Source of the DNA: Massospora cicadina
Taxonomy: Eukaryota > Entomophthoromycota > Entomophthoromycetes > Entomophthorales > Entomophthoraceae
Length of the DNA stretch: 64,000 bases
Assembly: GCA_022478985.1 (NCBI GenBank)
Contig: JAKSZP010013593.1
Location: 1-64,000, forward strand
Reading direction: 5' to 3'
Shown here: positions 23,071 to 33,949 of the stretch, piece by piece
How the letters are laid out: the number at the start of each line of letters is the position of its first letter
Numbering within the stretch: the first letter of the stretch is position 1
Program-made: the position numbers and the translations under genes
Notes under the pieces: generated by a model
Told to the model about the DNA's origin: nothing
Databases searched by the model: none
What the model saw: the letters and a program-made list of their open reading frames with translations, nothing else

Positions 23071-24218
23071 TGGCCAATGTGTTCCTCCTCTCCAAAGTCT
23101 GGTTCCTAGCGCACGTCTGCCCATTCACAGATGCCTTTTATACGCGGCTCAATGTACTCCTCCGCTGTTGGATCTGGGGCTCAAACCATCCACCAATAGC
23201 CCTCTCAACCATTGCCCGACCCTGCAATGAAGGGGGCCTAGGGCTTCTGGACACGCGATCCCACGCCACCACAATCTTCCTGAAGTTCCTATGGCCGATT
23301 GTCTGCTGGGACGCGACCCCCATGCCCCAATGGGCGCCCGCCCTCCGCCAGTCAGTGTCAGCAGCTCTGGGTCTTCCTAGAGCATCTCTGACCTCATTAG
23401 GGGAGTGGCTCACAAACCACCCAGGCCATCGCCTAAAACCATCCTCATCCCCCTACTGGAACCAGGCTCTCCTTGCCCTGAAACGAGTAGGCGCGCGGAT
23501 CCACCATGCCTTCCCATACAGAAGGGAAGGCCCTGGCCTCAGCCCACGTCGCCATGCAATTGTGCACAATGGACAAGTTGTCACAACTCGCCTCAACCCC
23601 CAAGATCGTCCTCCCATCCGCCCAAGACTCCTTGAGCTCCTCCCTCCCTCCGTGAGATTTGACCTTAAGGAATTGTGGAAGGACGTCTATCACCCCATCC
23701 TGTCAGCAAAGGTGTCCAACACCTTATGGAGAGTGCTCCACTGTTCATACAGGACAGGGGACCGGACTGGCCCTACCTTCCAGCACCGAAGCTGCCCCCG
23801 CTGTGTGGAGCCTATTGACTCCCACCTCCATCGTTTTTTCACCTGTCCAGGTGTCGCCGCATTTTGGCCAAAGGCCCGCGCGCTCCTCCATGCTCAGCCC
23901 TGGTCTGGACACCCTGTGCAAGACCTCATGTTTGAGCAGACATTGCCTGGTTGCCACCGACCCCTCCGTGTCCTCGCCTATGCCACAGCCATCTGGACCA
24001 TCCATAACTCCTTCCTTCGTGCTGCCTTTGACCAGCAGGTGTGGACCCTTCCACACATGATCACCCACTTTCAGGTACACTTTGAGATGGCCCTGAAGGT
24101 CTGCACTATGTCGCCAACCCTCCCCCGCTCAGTTGTCACTGCAGCACGGCTCTGGCGCGCAAACCCCCTCCCTTTCTCGATGCCTCCTCCCTCCCCTTCC
24201 CTCGCCTCAGGCTCTTAG
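23070..24218 (+). pseudogene. LINE-B ORF2 C-terminal domain with zinc finger
   Basis: This is a 382-codon frame continuing ORF2 after a 1-base frame change. It includes the helical region after the RT thumb (KVWFLAHVCPF, LLRCWIWGSNHPP, EGGLGLLD, typical of LINE ORF2) and then CPRCVEPIDSHLHRFFTCP near 23795-23850, the terminal CX2C...HLH..FTC finger. AIWTIHNSFLRAAFDQ follows, parallel to AIWSIHTITLDAF in LINE-A, showing that the two families are distant relatives. It ends at 24218, followed by AATAAA at 24236. Confidence 0.88.
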
Positions 24219-24293
24219 GAGCCCAGGCGTAATTCAATAAACATCGATGAATCCCCCCCTTGGGTTGGGACCATCTAGTACTAAAAAAAAAAA
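24219..24293 (+). terminator. LINE-B 3' UTR and A-tail
   Basis: This 75-bp 3' UTR has AATAAA at 24236 and the terminal sequence TTGGGACCATCTAGTACT, then 11 A residues. The same last 17-22 bases recur at 54504 and 61230 as isolated micro-insertions, which fixes the exact 3' end. Confidence 0.9.
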
Positions 24294-24490
24294 TTCTGTA
24301 TGAGTTAAAAGCTCCGCTGCATAATGTGCTACACCCTACCTCATTCCAATCAGCTGCTTAGGTAGAGACACCTCTTTTGGCTACTAAATTGACTGCCACG
24401 CCAACACATATGATGAACGCTGAACCTAATTTAGAGGACTTAAACTCTCACAACCTACTTTAAGAAGTGGTATACATCTTGTGATGGAAC
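24294..24490 (+). other. G3 interior segment between two insertions
   Basis: About 200 bp of decayed sequence separates the LINE-B tail from the G2 TSD. No protein motif is recognisable. By position it belongs to element G3 and continues at 42530. Confidence 0.4.
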
Positions 24491-24495
24491 CATCA
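24491..24495. repeat. Target-site duplication of G2, left
   Basis: CATCA, repeated at 42525-42529 after the far end of the 3' LTR, 18 kb away. This ties the whole composite together. Confidence 0.9.
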
Positions 24496-25141
24496 TGTAA
24501 CAGATCAGGCGGCACCTGATCAGTACATTGCTTTGAATCAGGTGATACATGATCTGAATATTGCTTTAATACAAAGGGACTCAAACTTAAGAAAGTCAGA
24601 GTTAGCAAGATATAACATCCTGAAACTGAAATGCATCCAAGAAAAATGATGTCAGGCTTACGCACAGCGTGGAGAATGATCCAGTGGGATATAGAGTCTT
24701 TGTGAGTGATGTGCTGGACGGTGTTTGAGAAAACTAGCATAGGAGAGAGCTTACAAAATACTTACAGAGTGCTATTTATCAGAGGATGTTTTGGCCCTGA
24801 TGGCCAGTTCCATCTTCTATGAAAAAAACCATAAAATCTAATAAAATCGCTTGCTAACAAAAAGATATTATTTATTAAAATTATAAGTATCAGATCGGAA
24901 TTATGAGCTCAACAAGTGAACTTGGCGTGGCGTTGGCGTTGTTATCAGCCTTTTCCTGGTCTCAGACCCTGTTGTTGATGTGCAACGTTGTGGGGACAGT
25001 GGTGCGGAAATAAATGCAATGACAAGGCATGGCAGAAGGGTTACAGGATGGGCTTTGGAAGGCCTGTTTTTAGTATGGTCAGTGACGTGGCTCTTACTTC
25101 CAATTCATTTGTGGCATATTGGCACAAACCCTCCCGTTACA
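24496..25141 (+). repeat. G2 5' LTR
   Basis: This 646-bp LTR begins TGTAACAGATC and ends CCCGTTACA, giving a TGTAAC/GTTACA terminal inverted repeat. The right-hand copy is split into 35969-36327, 36842-36886 and 42281-42524, which sum to 648 bp. Confidence 0.9.
24806..24815 (+). promoter_or_regulatory. G2 5' LTR leader segment (candidate self-primer)
   Basis: AGTTCCATCT here matches AGTTGCATCT at 36280-36289 in the 3' LTR. The 3' copy is perfectly complementary to the site just after the 5' LTR (25144-25153). A TATTTAT box lies 33 nt upstream in the 3' LTR (36247), so it should sit at or very near the RNA 5' end. Confidence 0.6.
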
Positions 25142-25143
25142 TT

Positions 25144-25153
25144 AGATGCAACT
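25144..25153 (+). promoter_or_regulatory. G2 primer binding site, self-priming type
   Basis: AGATGCAACT starts 2 nt after the LTR. No TGG for a tRNA CCA end is present. It is the exact reverse complement of AGTTGCATCT in the 3' LTR leader (36280-36289). G5 has the same geometry with a different, again complementary, sequence. Confidence 0.7.
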
Positions 25154-25319
25154 CAAATACATTTTGTCAGTCTTGTGGGGCCCCAAGAAGAGGGGGTAGC
25201 CCTGGGAGGGGAGGAATGGTATTACCATGTTTTGATAGTGGTAATGGTGAGGTTCTCACTAAAATTTGTGATAAGAGAGGTAGTTTAAGTATGTGGCGCA
25301 AGTCCTGTGAAGATGATGG

Positions 25320-26080
25320 AGATCCATAGAGGATCTACATCTTAAAAAGGTCGGGCGACATTGCCCATGGAAGCTTTGGAGAAGTTTCACTAAGTAGTGT
25401 TATGGATTCATTTTCAGGAGCGGTTGGCTTAAGCGATGGGAGAGGAGACCCTTTCTCAATGCAGATTGCGCAAATTGTGGAGGCACTACCCTTGGACCTG
25501 ACAGGGTGGGTGTAAGAACTGATTGAGGAGTAAGGTCGCCTCCCAGAAACCATGGATGAGTGTGTCAATTAGATCAACCAGGATGCATTTCCAGATGAGG
25601 CGCAGGATGAGGCGTTGTCAGCTTTGATGCTGGTGTGTCAGGGGAGAGGATCATTGAAGAATATGGGCGGATTTTATGATCTTTGGTGAAAGCAGCATGA
25701 GAATCAGATTTTCAATCATCACAAATGTTTTGACAGGGGCTGCAAGCAGATGTGTTGGCCACTATGGCGGCTGCTAAAGTTCAGAATACATTGGCTGAAG
25801 AAGTTTGCGTTGGCGGTACAGGTTGAGAAACAATTGGTCTTAGCACAAAACTGGCAGGAGGAAGCTATGTCTCCAGGAAGGGGCCAGTAACATGATGTGG
25901 CTCATAGAGGTCAAGGAGGTTGGCAGTGATCACCCAGGAATTTTGGGAATATCCATGGAGGGTTCCACCAGGGAAACGCAGAGGAGTTGGGGATAGCAGG
26001 AGGTCAGGGATCCAAGAAGAGTAATAGTCCCAGACCTACCTTACCTGCAAATTGAAATCTGAGAAAGCTTTAAACATTAT
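25320..26080 (+). pseudogene. G2 gag
   Basis: This is the Gag structural protein of the chromovirus, heavily broken. Plus-strand frames contain scattered Gag-like pieces: EEWYYHVL before it, and the Gln/Glu-rich segment around 25690-25870 (SSMRIRFS, VGHYGG, LRNNWS). No intact CCHC knuckle was found. The assignment relies on position between the priming site and the DTG protease. Confidence in exact limits is low. Confidence 0.5.
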
Positions 26081-26109
26081 ATCTACTTCTTTGCTTTATC
26101 CTTGGTTTA

Positions 26110-26488
26110 AATATTCTGGTGGAGTTATATTTGCAAGGGCAGACGGAGAAGGTATTGGCCCTGGTGGATACAGGGGATGAGGAAAACTATGTGGAATTTG
26201 CCCTGGCAGAACGTTTAAGTTGGGAATGAAGAAAGGGTCCTGAGGTGGTGTTTGCCAAAGTGTCAAGGAGAGCTCCCTCTTGGCAGTTCGGTGCCTTGGG
26301 TAGTTGTTCAGCAGAACCAGTTTTCTTTCAGAGAGGGCTTCTGTGCAATCAGAAATCTAGACCCATCCTGTGGTACCAGGGATGCGATGGTAGCATCATT
26401 TTAAGCCCCAGGTTGATCTGACGCATAGTACAATTCATTTGAATCCTCTGATGGGGCCTTGGATGGGATGGAAGATGGAGGATAGAGC
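26110..26488 (+). pseudogene. G2 aspartic protease (5' part, interrupted)
   Basis: Near 26155-26220 the plus strand encodes LALVDTGDEENYVEFALAER, a retropepsin active-site block (DTG) with the E-N-Y/F-V/L sequence that also follows DTG in G5 (VDTGAKENYL). The rest of the domain is degraded and is cut at 26488 by insertion of G1b. The element resumes at 33043. Confidence 0.72.
26484..26488. repeat. Target-site duplication of G1b, left
   Basis: AGAGC, repeated exactly at 33038-33042. Confidence 0.92.
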
Positions 26489-27047
26489 TGTTACAATTCT
26501 GATATGACTGGATGATAAGCTTGGAACAGATAGGGTGGATTGGAAAGGATCCGCCAATATTATATCAGTTGCAATTATTTGAGTGCCTCGAGATGAGGAG
26601 ATATTGGGATATAATGGGGTTATTATTGGATTGCCATAGATAAGGCAATAAGGCAATAAGGCAATGTTGACATTTGACAGATACAAATTAGATTGCCTCT
26701 AATTAGGGCGATAGAGAGCTAAAGAATAACAAGCCAATATCGAGGAGAATTGGTGGAATAGATTAGTTCAATCTATGAGAGCTTTATTGTCAGAAGCTGC
26801 TGTATATAAGTGAGATGGGCGATTGAGAAAGTTAATTTGTTAATAGTAGAGAGAGAGCAGAACAGCGAAAGGTCGCTGTATTTTTAAAAGTAAATAAAGA
26901 GTCATTGGGGCGATTGCTCCTATTTTTAGTATATTTTCAAGTGTGTCTAAAGGATTGACGATCCCCTAGTCATCTGTCTGTTGTTCAGTGGGTTTAACCT
27001 GTGTGAACAATATGACATATCCTTTTATACTGTCCAAAATTATAACA
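26489..27047 (+). repeat. G1b 5' LTR
   Basis: 559 bp, TGTTACAATTCT...AATTATAACA. TATATAA lies at 26803-26809 and AATAAA near 26893, with the expected promoter and poly(A) spacing. It aligns end to end with 32478-33037 and with the G1a LTRs. Confidence 0.92.
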
Positions 27048-27066
27048 GTGGTGCTCACTACAGGGG
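27048..27066 (+). promoter_or_regulatory. G1b primer binding site
   Basis: G-TGGTGCTCACTACAGGG directly after the LTR, same as in G1a. TGGTGCTC also follows the 5' LTR of G6 (55340), suggesting a common primer tRNA. Confidence 0.65.
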
Positions 27067-27112
27067 GTCCATTTGTCAACTACTAAGTACTCCAAATCTC
27101 CAGTCACCAGCT

Positions 27113-28620
27113 ATGTCTTATAAAGCCTGCATTGCTGGGGAATCTTCACGAAACATCGCACCAGCTGACTATGAGGAACTCAAACTTACCTTAAACGCAG
27201 TGCTCAAAAAACAGGATGAACTTATTCAAGAACGAAATACTGTCATGCACCAGCTTGATAGCACGTTTAGCCAAATGCAAATTTCGGGACAACAGAACAA
27301 GGAACTCGCTAATTGTTTGGATGATACTACTCTCAGCTACAGAGTGCAGAGCAGAGAGTGATCGGTGCCTCTCAGTCTTCTCACTGTGGAGAGTATGAAC
27401 AGCAAAGGGGGGCACCATACAAGGAGGAATATGATGCTGGTCGGAGCTACTTCACCAAGGATGGTAGCACTAAATATAAGTATGAGTCAGAGCGCCGATT
27501 CCCTCAAGTGATGGTGGTGTTGCCCAGGGCAGAAGACCATGCTACCCCCAAAGTAGTGGACATCCCAATTTCGCTGGTTCAGCTTGTCACTAGAAACTGC
27601 TTTTGGATCTCAACCCATTCCTCAGTATGGCCCAAAAAACCATGAACGGGATGAGGAGGCTAATATTGAGAATCTACCTCTGTTTGATTGAAATGGGAGT
27701 ATGCATGGTTTCTTTAAACAGTTTGGATTTTCAGCAGAAGACACATCCAATAAATGGAGGGCTTAAATTTTTATATCTGCCTTGGATGTTGGGAGTCCCA
27801 ATCAAGTCACCTGTTACCTCCCAAGTAGCTCTGTTACCTATAGAGATGTAAAGATACCATGCTTCACCTGTTTGGGGGCACCTCAAAGATTTACAGTGGA
27901 AAGCGGAATTCTTAATGATTGGATTCTGCCAAAACGAGACTCTCCTGGAGTTTTCTGATTGATTTATGATGGAAGCTCATGTGCTGATTAGGGCAGGATA
28001 CTTAGCAGAAGCCAACGTGTGCATTGCCATGACCTCCACAGTGATCTATACTGAGAGCTTCACAATGTCATTTTGCCGCTTCTAGATGATGACGTTCCTA
28101 TGCTCAAAACGTAAGGTTTTGCACCACATATCCCTAACTTTCCGCCACCAAATATGGAATGGAAAAATACCGCCTCTACTGTACCCTCTTATTGAGGAGA
28201 ATACTCACGTCCAACTCACATTCCACCTAGCAACCCTCAACAGTACTATATCTCTGCACCTTGTCCTCGGCCATATTATACTCAACTGTATTATTATCGT
28301 CCAGGGGCTGGTTACAAAAACCATAAGCAACCTAGCTACTGACCAGGGCCTAGTTACGCTGAACGTCAGCAATCATCTTACCAACCTGGCCTAATTACGC
28401 CAAAAGACCCCAAAATTTCTTACCTGGACCCTCTTATGAAAATCAATGGATGTGGCTCTTATGGGGTTACTGCAATGAATGAAGCCGCCCTGGTCACTTG
28501 GCAAATTTCTGCCATAACCGCCGTGTGCACTACGTACAATAGGATCAATCCTACCAGGGAAAAGATGGAGTGTAGTAGAGATGAAACCCTCTACCTCCGC
28601 GATTCCAACCCAAAACATCC
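27113..28620 (+). pseudogene. G1b gag
   Basis: The start ATG at 27113 encodes MSYKACIAGESSRN, followed by a coiled-coil-like stretch (YEELKLTLNAVLKKQDELIQ). After a stop at 27361 the frame changes. Later pieces include GFSAEDTSNKW, a Pro/Tyr-rich linker (YYISAPCPRPYYTQ, about 28240-28300) and a zinc-knuckle relic near 28468-28512 reading CNE-stop-SRPGHLANFC. In that knuckle the second Cys codon is TGA, so a CX2CX4HX4C finger was lost by a nonsense change. Confidence 0.78.
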
Positions 28621-28778
28621 CTAAACCAATAGTAGTATATCCCGCGGAAGTCCCTCAGTATGATAACGGAATTTTATACCAGCAGCCAGTTGGAGGAGTG
28701 AACGTAGTGACATGAGCTCAAGCCAAGGCTGCGGCGGATAAAGGATCCCCAGAACATCCAAAGCTGTATGCCTGCCAA

Positions 28779-29258
28779 ATGCTTGATCAAGTTTCCTCAG
28801 ACAAGCTGGATTCTGTTGGAGATTTGCCAACTCTGAAAGGAGTAAATGTTGCCCTTTTGGTAGACGCCATTGTCAAAGAACATCCCAAAGTTGGTGAGGG
28901 AATAATGAGTTTACTTGAAAAGAGAGATCCCATAAATGTCCACATATTAAACAGTCAATATTCTTCTTATTCTGAGTGTACGTACTGTGATCTTTTTGTA
29001 GCGAAAAATAGAGTTCACGCTATAATAGATACTTGTTCTCCAGTCAACTTAGTTTCCACTAAGTTGATGGTGAAGTTGACGTTAAATCCTGATGTGGAAT
29101 ATCTAATGGTGTATGGAACTGTTGGAGCAGAAAGCACCATCTCTGAGGGAGATTACAGTACGCTACCTCTGCGTTTTGGGTCCATTGTCATCAAAGCTCT
29201 GGCGATTGTGCTACCAAACAAAAACTATGACATGCTAATCAGAACAGATTTCCTGTGA
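28779..29258 (+). pseudogene. G1b aspartic protease
   Basis: A 160-codon open frame. The retropepsin block reads AIIDTCSPVNLVSTKLM: the catalytic Asp-Thr-Gly has become Asp-Thr-Cys, which should inactivate it (G1a keeps DTGA). LPNKNYDMLIRTDFL near the end is the second conserved block (usually LIGTDFL). Upstream, about 80 residues link it to gag. Confidence 0.85.
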
Positions 29259-29269
29259 CATTTCAGGGC

Positions 29270-29920
29270 TGTCATTAATATGTCGAAGGAGACCCTTGCC
29301 ATCATGGGATAGCGGATCCCAATTTAGTTCACCCTCTAGTTAGTGCCAAAGGGTCTGGTGCACATGAGCCACATCAACCTTGCATATAGTGACAGGGTGA
29401 AGCCAGTTCGCTATCATCGACTAGAAAACAAGACTTGGCCCCTTCCCCTGCAGATATATGAATCTTAAGGGATACCTCTCCGAGCTGCAGGGCCCATATA
29501 TATTCCTTCTGGACATCAAGTTTTAGTTAGCACTGAGTTAGATGAGGAAGTTCCTGTCAAGCTATATGGAGAAGTCATTGGGCTCCACGTCAAAAACTAT
29601 TTGAGCCTCATGTGGCTCCAGAGTTTATACTTCCAGGCAATGGGGATATTAATGTTTTGTTAGCAAACCTCCATAATGATCTAATGCAAATCCGTCAACA
29701 TCAGATAGTAGTGTACTTACATTTGACTCCAATAGAAGAGGTCCTACAGGTTCGTAATTTTTGGGTCACTAGACGAATTTGGTCTATCAGTTGAGGCACT
29801 GGCCAGTGTAATGACAGTGGTACCACGGAGTAATCTAATAGGGCTATCAGAAGACCAAAAAGACCAAGCAATAGTTTTATTTCAGAAGTACAAGATGAAT
29901 TTTTTTGTCAACAATCATGA
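29270..29920 (+). pseudogene. G1b protease-RT linker
   Basis: This is degraded sequence colinear with the open 162-codon frame of G1a (7198-6710). Shared peptides such as LVHMSHINLAYSD, LPLQIYE and SIPSGHQV in mixed frames show that it is the same linker. Its function is unknown; many Ty3 elements have an uncharacterised spacer here. Multiple stops are present. Confidence 0.55.
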
Positions 29921-29929
29921 TTTAGGGTG

Positions 29930-30700
29930 TGCTTGGGGGTGGTCCATCAAGTGGACACAAGAGATCATCCCCCCATAAGGTCTCAGCTGATATGCCAATC
30001 AAGGGCAGTGGAAGACATTGTCATTGAGGAAATTGACAAGTTGCTGGAGCAAGGGATGCTCAAATCATCCAAGAGTCCATGGGATTTTCCTGTTCTGATT
30101 GTAAAAAAGAAAGATGGCACCAACCGCTTAGGAATATACTACCAGAAGCTCATTAGTATTACAATAAAGGACTTTTACCCTTTTCCAAGGATTGATGATG
30201 CTTTGGATTGGTTAGGGGAGCCCATTATTTTTCAGCAATGGACTTGATATTGGGTTGCTGGTAAATCAAGTTACCTGCAGAAGAACAAGAGAAATGCGCT
30301 GTAATCATCTCCAAAGGCCTTTTTCAACTGACGCGGATGCCTCAAGGGCTGTGCAATGCCCCGGCTATGTTTCAGCAAGCCATGTACACTATTATTGGTG
30401 ACCTGAAGCTGTCATGTGTCCTCATATAACTTGATAATATTAATATTTTTTCTCAAACCTTTACAGAGCACCTTGATCATCTAGAAGCAGTATTCTGCCG
30501 GCTTGCTAAGGCGAACATTAAAATTAAGCCTTGAAAATGTGACTTCTTCAAAGATAAGTTGGAATAACTGGGGTTTGTGGTAGATGTAAGGGTCTGAAAT
30601 CACAGCTGGATAAGGTGGAGGCCATCCATAAAATGACTACACCTAATAGTAAATGTGACATACAGGTATTTTGGGAATGGTCAGTTACTACTAGCACTTC
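29930..30700 (+). pseudogene. G1b reverse transcriptase core
   Basis: The frame at 29927-30247 encodes the RT entry: EIDKLLEQGMLKSSKSPW, VLIVKKKDGTNRLGIYYQKL, FPRIDDALDWL. Then in another frame come ILGCW-stop-IKLPAEEQEKCAV, MPQGLCNAPAMFQQAM and a catalytic block in which YLDD has become stop-LDN (near 30425-30440). NIKIKP closes the palm. The loss of the YxDD pair makes it inactive. G1a retains it. Confidence 0.87.
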
Positions 30701-30704
30701 ATCC

Positions 30705-31240
30705 CCAATTTTAGCTGTATTGGGGGCCTCTATTTGAGCTGTTAAAAAGGATGCTATGTTTGAATGGATGGAACGTCATCAATACGCCTTTGATACACTT
30801 TGTACGGCGTTGATCAGCGCACTGGTGTTATTCTATCCAAACTTTAATAGGGGGTTTATTGATCGGACGGATGCATCCCTTTAAGCTGTTGGATCTGTAC
30901 TTCTCAAAATGATGACGAGGGAGAGGAACATCCTGTAGCGTACTGCAGTCAAAGTCTGAACTGCCATATACATAATTATACTGTGACTGAGCGGGATTGC
31001 TTAGCGGTGATTTACGCAAATAAGTAATTGAGAGTCTACTTGCATGTGGTAAAGTCTATAGTCAGAACAGATCAAGAGTCATGACGCTGGCTGCAGAACC
31101 TCAAAGAGCCTGAAGAGCGTTTGGCTTGATGGGCTCTTAAGCTGCAGGCTTATGACTTCAAAATCCTTCACTACCAAGGAGTAAAGCATCAGAATGCTGA
31201 CTGTTTATCTCAATTGCTGACTGTTGCTGTGACGACGGAC
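30705..31240 (+). pseudogene. G1b RNase H
   Basis: Fragments in order: GPLFELLKKDAMFEW-like tether, then HNYTVTERDCLAVIYA (about 30962-31010), LQNLKEPEERLA and LQAYDFKILHYQGVKHQNAD (31090-31200), ending SQLLTV. These are the Ty3 RNase H blocks (NYxVTExECLAVI, QNADCLSRL). Several stops interrupt the gene. It would degrade the RNA template. Confidence 0.8.
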
Positions 31241-31399
31241 CTCAGTGATGTGATGTATGATAAGATGCTCAGTGGTAAATATGATGACAAACCACCCCAA
31301 GTGATCAAAGCATTGAATGAGACGCGAATAAATACCTTCCAACAGAATGGGGAAAAGTACAAGTGTATCATAGATTCTATGGTGAATTTTCCGTGACCC

Positions 31400-32410
31400 T
31401 CAGCATGGCTGGGAATTATTATGAGCGCCCACAAGGCAGTTGGTCATGGTGGTGTGCACAAGACAATGGAGTTGTTGCGCTCTCAGTACTATTGGGAAAT
31501 TATGAGCTTAAATGTGCTTGAACCCATTTCCTGTTGCCATCAGTGCCAAGGGGAGAAGCCAATACGCCAAAAGACTTCATACCAGGTAGTGAAATTATAT
31601 TTATCTTGGCATACAATTTCCCATGATGTCGTCAGGCCCTTGCCAACAGGGACTAACCGGTGTAAGTACATTTTGGTGGCTATTGACCACTTGACCTGGT
31701 GGTTTGAAGCATAGGCAATATGGGATTTAAGGGCGGTCACAGTGGCCAAGTTTGTAATGTAATGCATTATTAAGCAACATGGCTGCCCTCAGTTAATTCT
31801 CACTGATAACAGAACCAACTTCACCTCACACATCCTCTCCAAACTGAACGAGCCTATGGGTAACTGTGGGTTCTGATGACTCCATATCACCTCAAGTCCA
31901 ATGGAATGGTTGAACGCATGAATGGGACTTTGGTGAAAATACTATGAAAATTAGTAATGGATTGACCTTCTGATTGGAGTTCCCTCCTTTCCACTGCCAT
32001 GTTTACCTATAATATTAGTTACCATTCCACCACGGGGAAGAGCCCTTTCCAAAAACTATACAACTGACACCCGGCTCTTCAGGCATTACTTTATTTGTGT
32101 ATAGAAGACACTGGCAGAACGGAACCCCACCGCTATTTGACTAAACTTGCAAACACATTAACCAAATTGCAAACTGAAGCATATTCTTTCTGCTTAGCTA
32201 AGAAGATCAAGAATCAGGCTGCCAATCAGGCACGTCATAGCATCTTGGAACAGTTCAAAAAGGGCGATATGGTTCTCTTCCATGAACAACATGGGTTTGG
32301 GTGGAAACACAAGCTAACCAGTATTTGTATTGGTCCATGTGAAGTTATAGAGAAAATTGGGTTGATGCGTAACCATCAAGTACCCCGCAAGTGGTTGGAT
32401 CATTAACCAA
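31400..32410 (+). pseudogene. G1b integrase
   Basis: 31421-31714 encodes GHGGVHKTMELLRSQYYW and CCHQCQGEK (zinc-binding H-H-C-C), then ISHDVVRPLPTG (first catalytic Asp) and KYILVAIDHLTWW. After a stop, LTDNRTNFTSHI carries the second Asp and NGMVERMNGTLV the Glu. 32095-32406 gives the C-terminal basic region and IGPCEVIEKIG (GPY/F-like). No chromodomain. The triad can be read but is spread over broken frames. Confidence 0.86.
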
Positions 32411-32464
32411 GCGCATGCAAAGTTCCTCCAACCATATAAGCAATATGAGCCTTATTGTTTAGTC

Positions 32465-32477
32465 AAGGATGGGGTAA
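32465..32477 (+). promoter_or_regulatory. G1b polypurine tract
   Basis: AAGGATGGGGTAA, adjoining the 3' LTR; it matches the G1a tract. Confidence 0.8.
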
Positions 32478-33037
32478 TCTCACAATTCCGATATGACTGG
32501 ACAATAAGCTTGGAAACAGCTAGGGCAGACTGGAAAGAATCTTCCAAACATGATATCAGTTACAATTTACTAGTGTCTTGTGATGAGGAGATATTGGGAT
32601 AAAATGAGTTATAATTGATTGCCTCTAAATAAGGCGATAAGGTGATAAGCTGATGTTTACTTTTGATGAATACAAATTAGATCGCCTCCAATTAGTGCAA
32701 TAGAGAGCTAAAGAATAACAAGCCAAAATGAAAGGAGAATGGGCGGAATAGAATAGTCCAAGCTAAGAGAGCTGTATCATCTGAAGCTGCTGTATATAAG
32801 TGAGATGTGTGATTGAGAAAGTTAAGTTGTTAATAGTAGACAGATCAGAACAGCAAAAGGTCGCTGTATTTTCAAAAGTAAATAAAGAGTCACTGGGGTG
32901 ATTGCTCCTATTTCTTAGTATATTTTCAAGTTTGTATGAAAGACTGAAAATCCCCACATCAGCTGTCTATTATTCAAAGGGATCAACCTGTGTGAACAAT
33001 ATGGCAGATCCTAACTTTACCATCCAAAATTATAACA
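32478..33037 (+). repeat. G1b 3' LTR
   Basis: 560 bp, TCTCACAATTCC (TG mutated to TC) to TTATAACA, with TATATAA at 32793 and AATAAA near 32880. Followed directly by TSD AGAGC. Confidence 0.92.
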
Positions 33038-33042
33038 AGAGC
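33038..33042. repeat. Target-site duplication of G1b, right
   Basis: AGAGC, identical to 26484-26488. G2 coding sequence resumes immediately after. Confidence 0.92.
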
Positions 33043-33900
33043 AATGTTACAAGTGGACGCAGAAATATGTATGGAATACAGGAGGTAGATTTACTATCTG
33101 AATATAGCGAATTTATGGGTGTATTTAGTCATATCAGGAATTTACCTTTTAACCTTACTGGTTCTTTTGCATTTTCATTCCGGTTCAAGGAAGGGTCAGA
33201 GCTTCCCAGGGGATGTCCAGTATACCATCTTAATGAATGAGCTAAAGAAGCGTTGGAGGGCCATGTGAAATCTATATTGGACAAAGGTTTATTCGAACCT
33301 CTAAAGTTGTCAGTGGTGTCTCCTGTATTACTGGTGCCAAAAGTGAGTGGCAAACTATGCCCATGTGTGGATTTCGACATCTGAACATGGTCACTGAGCC
33401 TGATCCATATCTGATGCCTTTGTTGGAGAATATTCTCCCAATGGTTACTGGATGCACCATTTTCTCAAAGTTAGACCTGCAGATGCAAACAGTCAGCTAC
33501 CAGTGAGACTGAAAAATCAAAAATACACCACGTTTAAATGTCACTTGTGGGTGTATCAATATCATGTGATGCCGTTTGGTCTTAGGAATGATCCAGCAAT
33601 ATTTCAGCAGATGATCAATCATTTCCTTTGAGGGATGATCAGTAAATTCTGTGCCACCTATATGGATGATATCTTGGTGTTTTCGCGGTCCCATAAGGAT
33701 CATGTACAAGATGTCTGGGAAGTTCTGGGTAAATTTTCCAGATGGGTCTGATATTGAAACCTTCCAAGTGTGAATTTAATTTTAAGTTTGGTGATGTTCC
33801 TAAGCAATGTGGTTTTCCAGAATGGTTTGGAAGTTTGATCAGATAAACTGCATGAGGTACAAGAATGGAAGGCCCTTACTGATCAATTGGGGGTGCAGAG
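33043..33900 (+). pseudogene. G2 reverse transcriptase
   Basis: Continues G2 after G1b. Fragments: FSHIRNLPFNLTG, FKEGSELPRGCPVYHL, LFEPLKLSVVSPVLLVPK, LCPCVDF, MVTEPDPYLMPLLE, TIFSKLDL (first catalytic Asp region), then ATYMDDILVFSRSHKDHV with an intact YMDD near 33655-33700. KPSKCEF follows. At least four frameshifts. The sequence resembles the G5 RT (same PxxPVY, CVDYR, YMDD blocks), as expected for two chromoviruses. Confidence 0.86.
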
Positions 33901-33949
33901 TATCTTTTGGGAACATTAAACTTCTTAAGTCAGGTTTGTGAAAAATCTA

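Larger units (their letters stand above)
17851..24293 (+). mobile_element. LINE-B, near full length
   Basis: This is a GC-rich non-LTR retrotransposon, clearly different in base composition from its AT-rich surroundings, so it is younger. ORF1 (CCHC) starts at 17971, ORF2 (APE endonuclease, RT, C-terminal finger) at 20728, and the 3' UTR ends TTGGGACCATCTAGTACT plus A11 at 24293. The 3' end is fixed by two tiny copies elsewhere (54503, 61230). The 5' end is uncertain: 17851 is used because TATGAGTT occurs at 17843-17850 and again at 24299-24306, a weak TSD. Confidence 0.85.
26489..33037 (+). mobile_element. Ty3/gypsy element G1b, complete, plus strand
   Basis: This is a complete 6,549-bp copy of the G1 family, with LTRs of 559 and 560 bp and a perfect 5-bp TSD AGAGC. 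It splits the protease-RT region of G2. The same family and length occur as G1a (3369-9914). The gene order is gag, protease, RT, RNase H, integrase, without a chromodomain. Catalytic sites are damaged (DTG to DTC; YLDD to stop-LDN), so it is dead. Confidence 0.94.

Noticed and set aside
17837..24310. A convincing target duplication for the full LINE-B
   Set aside because: The best candidate is TATGAGTT (17843 and 24299), with poor agreement around it. It is mentioned as tentative and not listed as a TSD.
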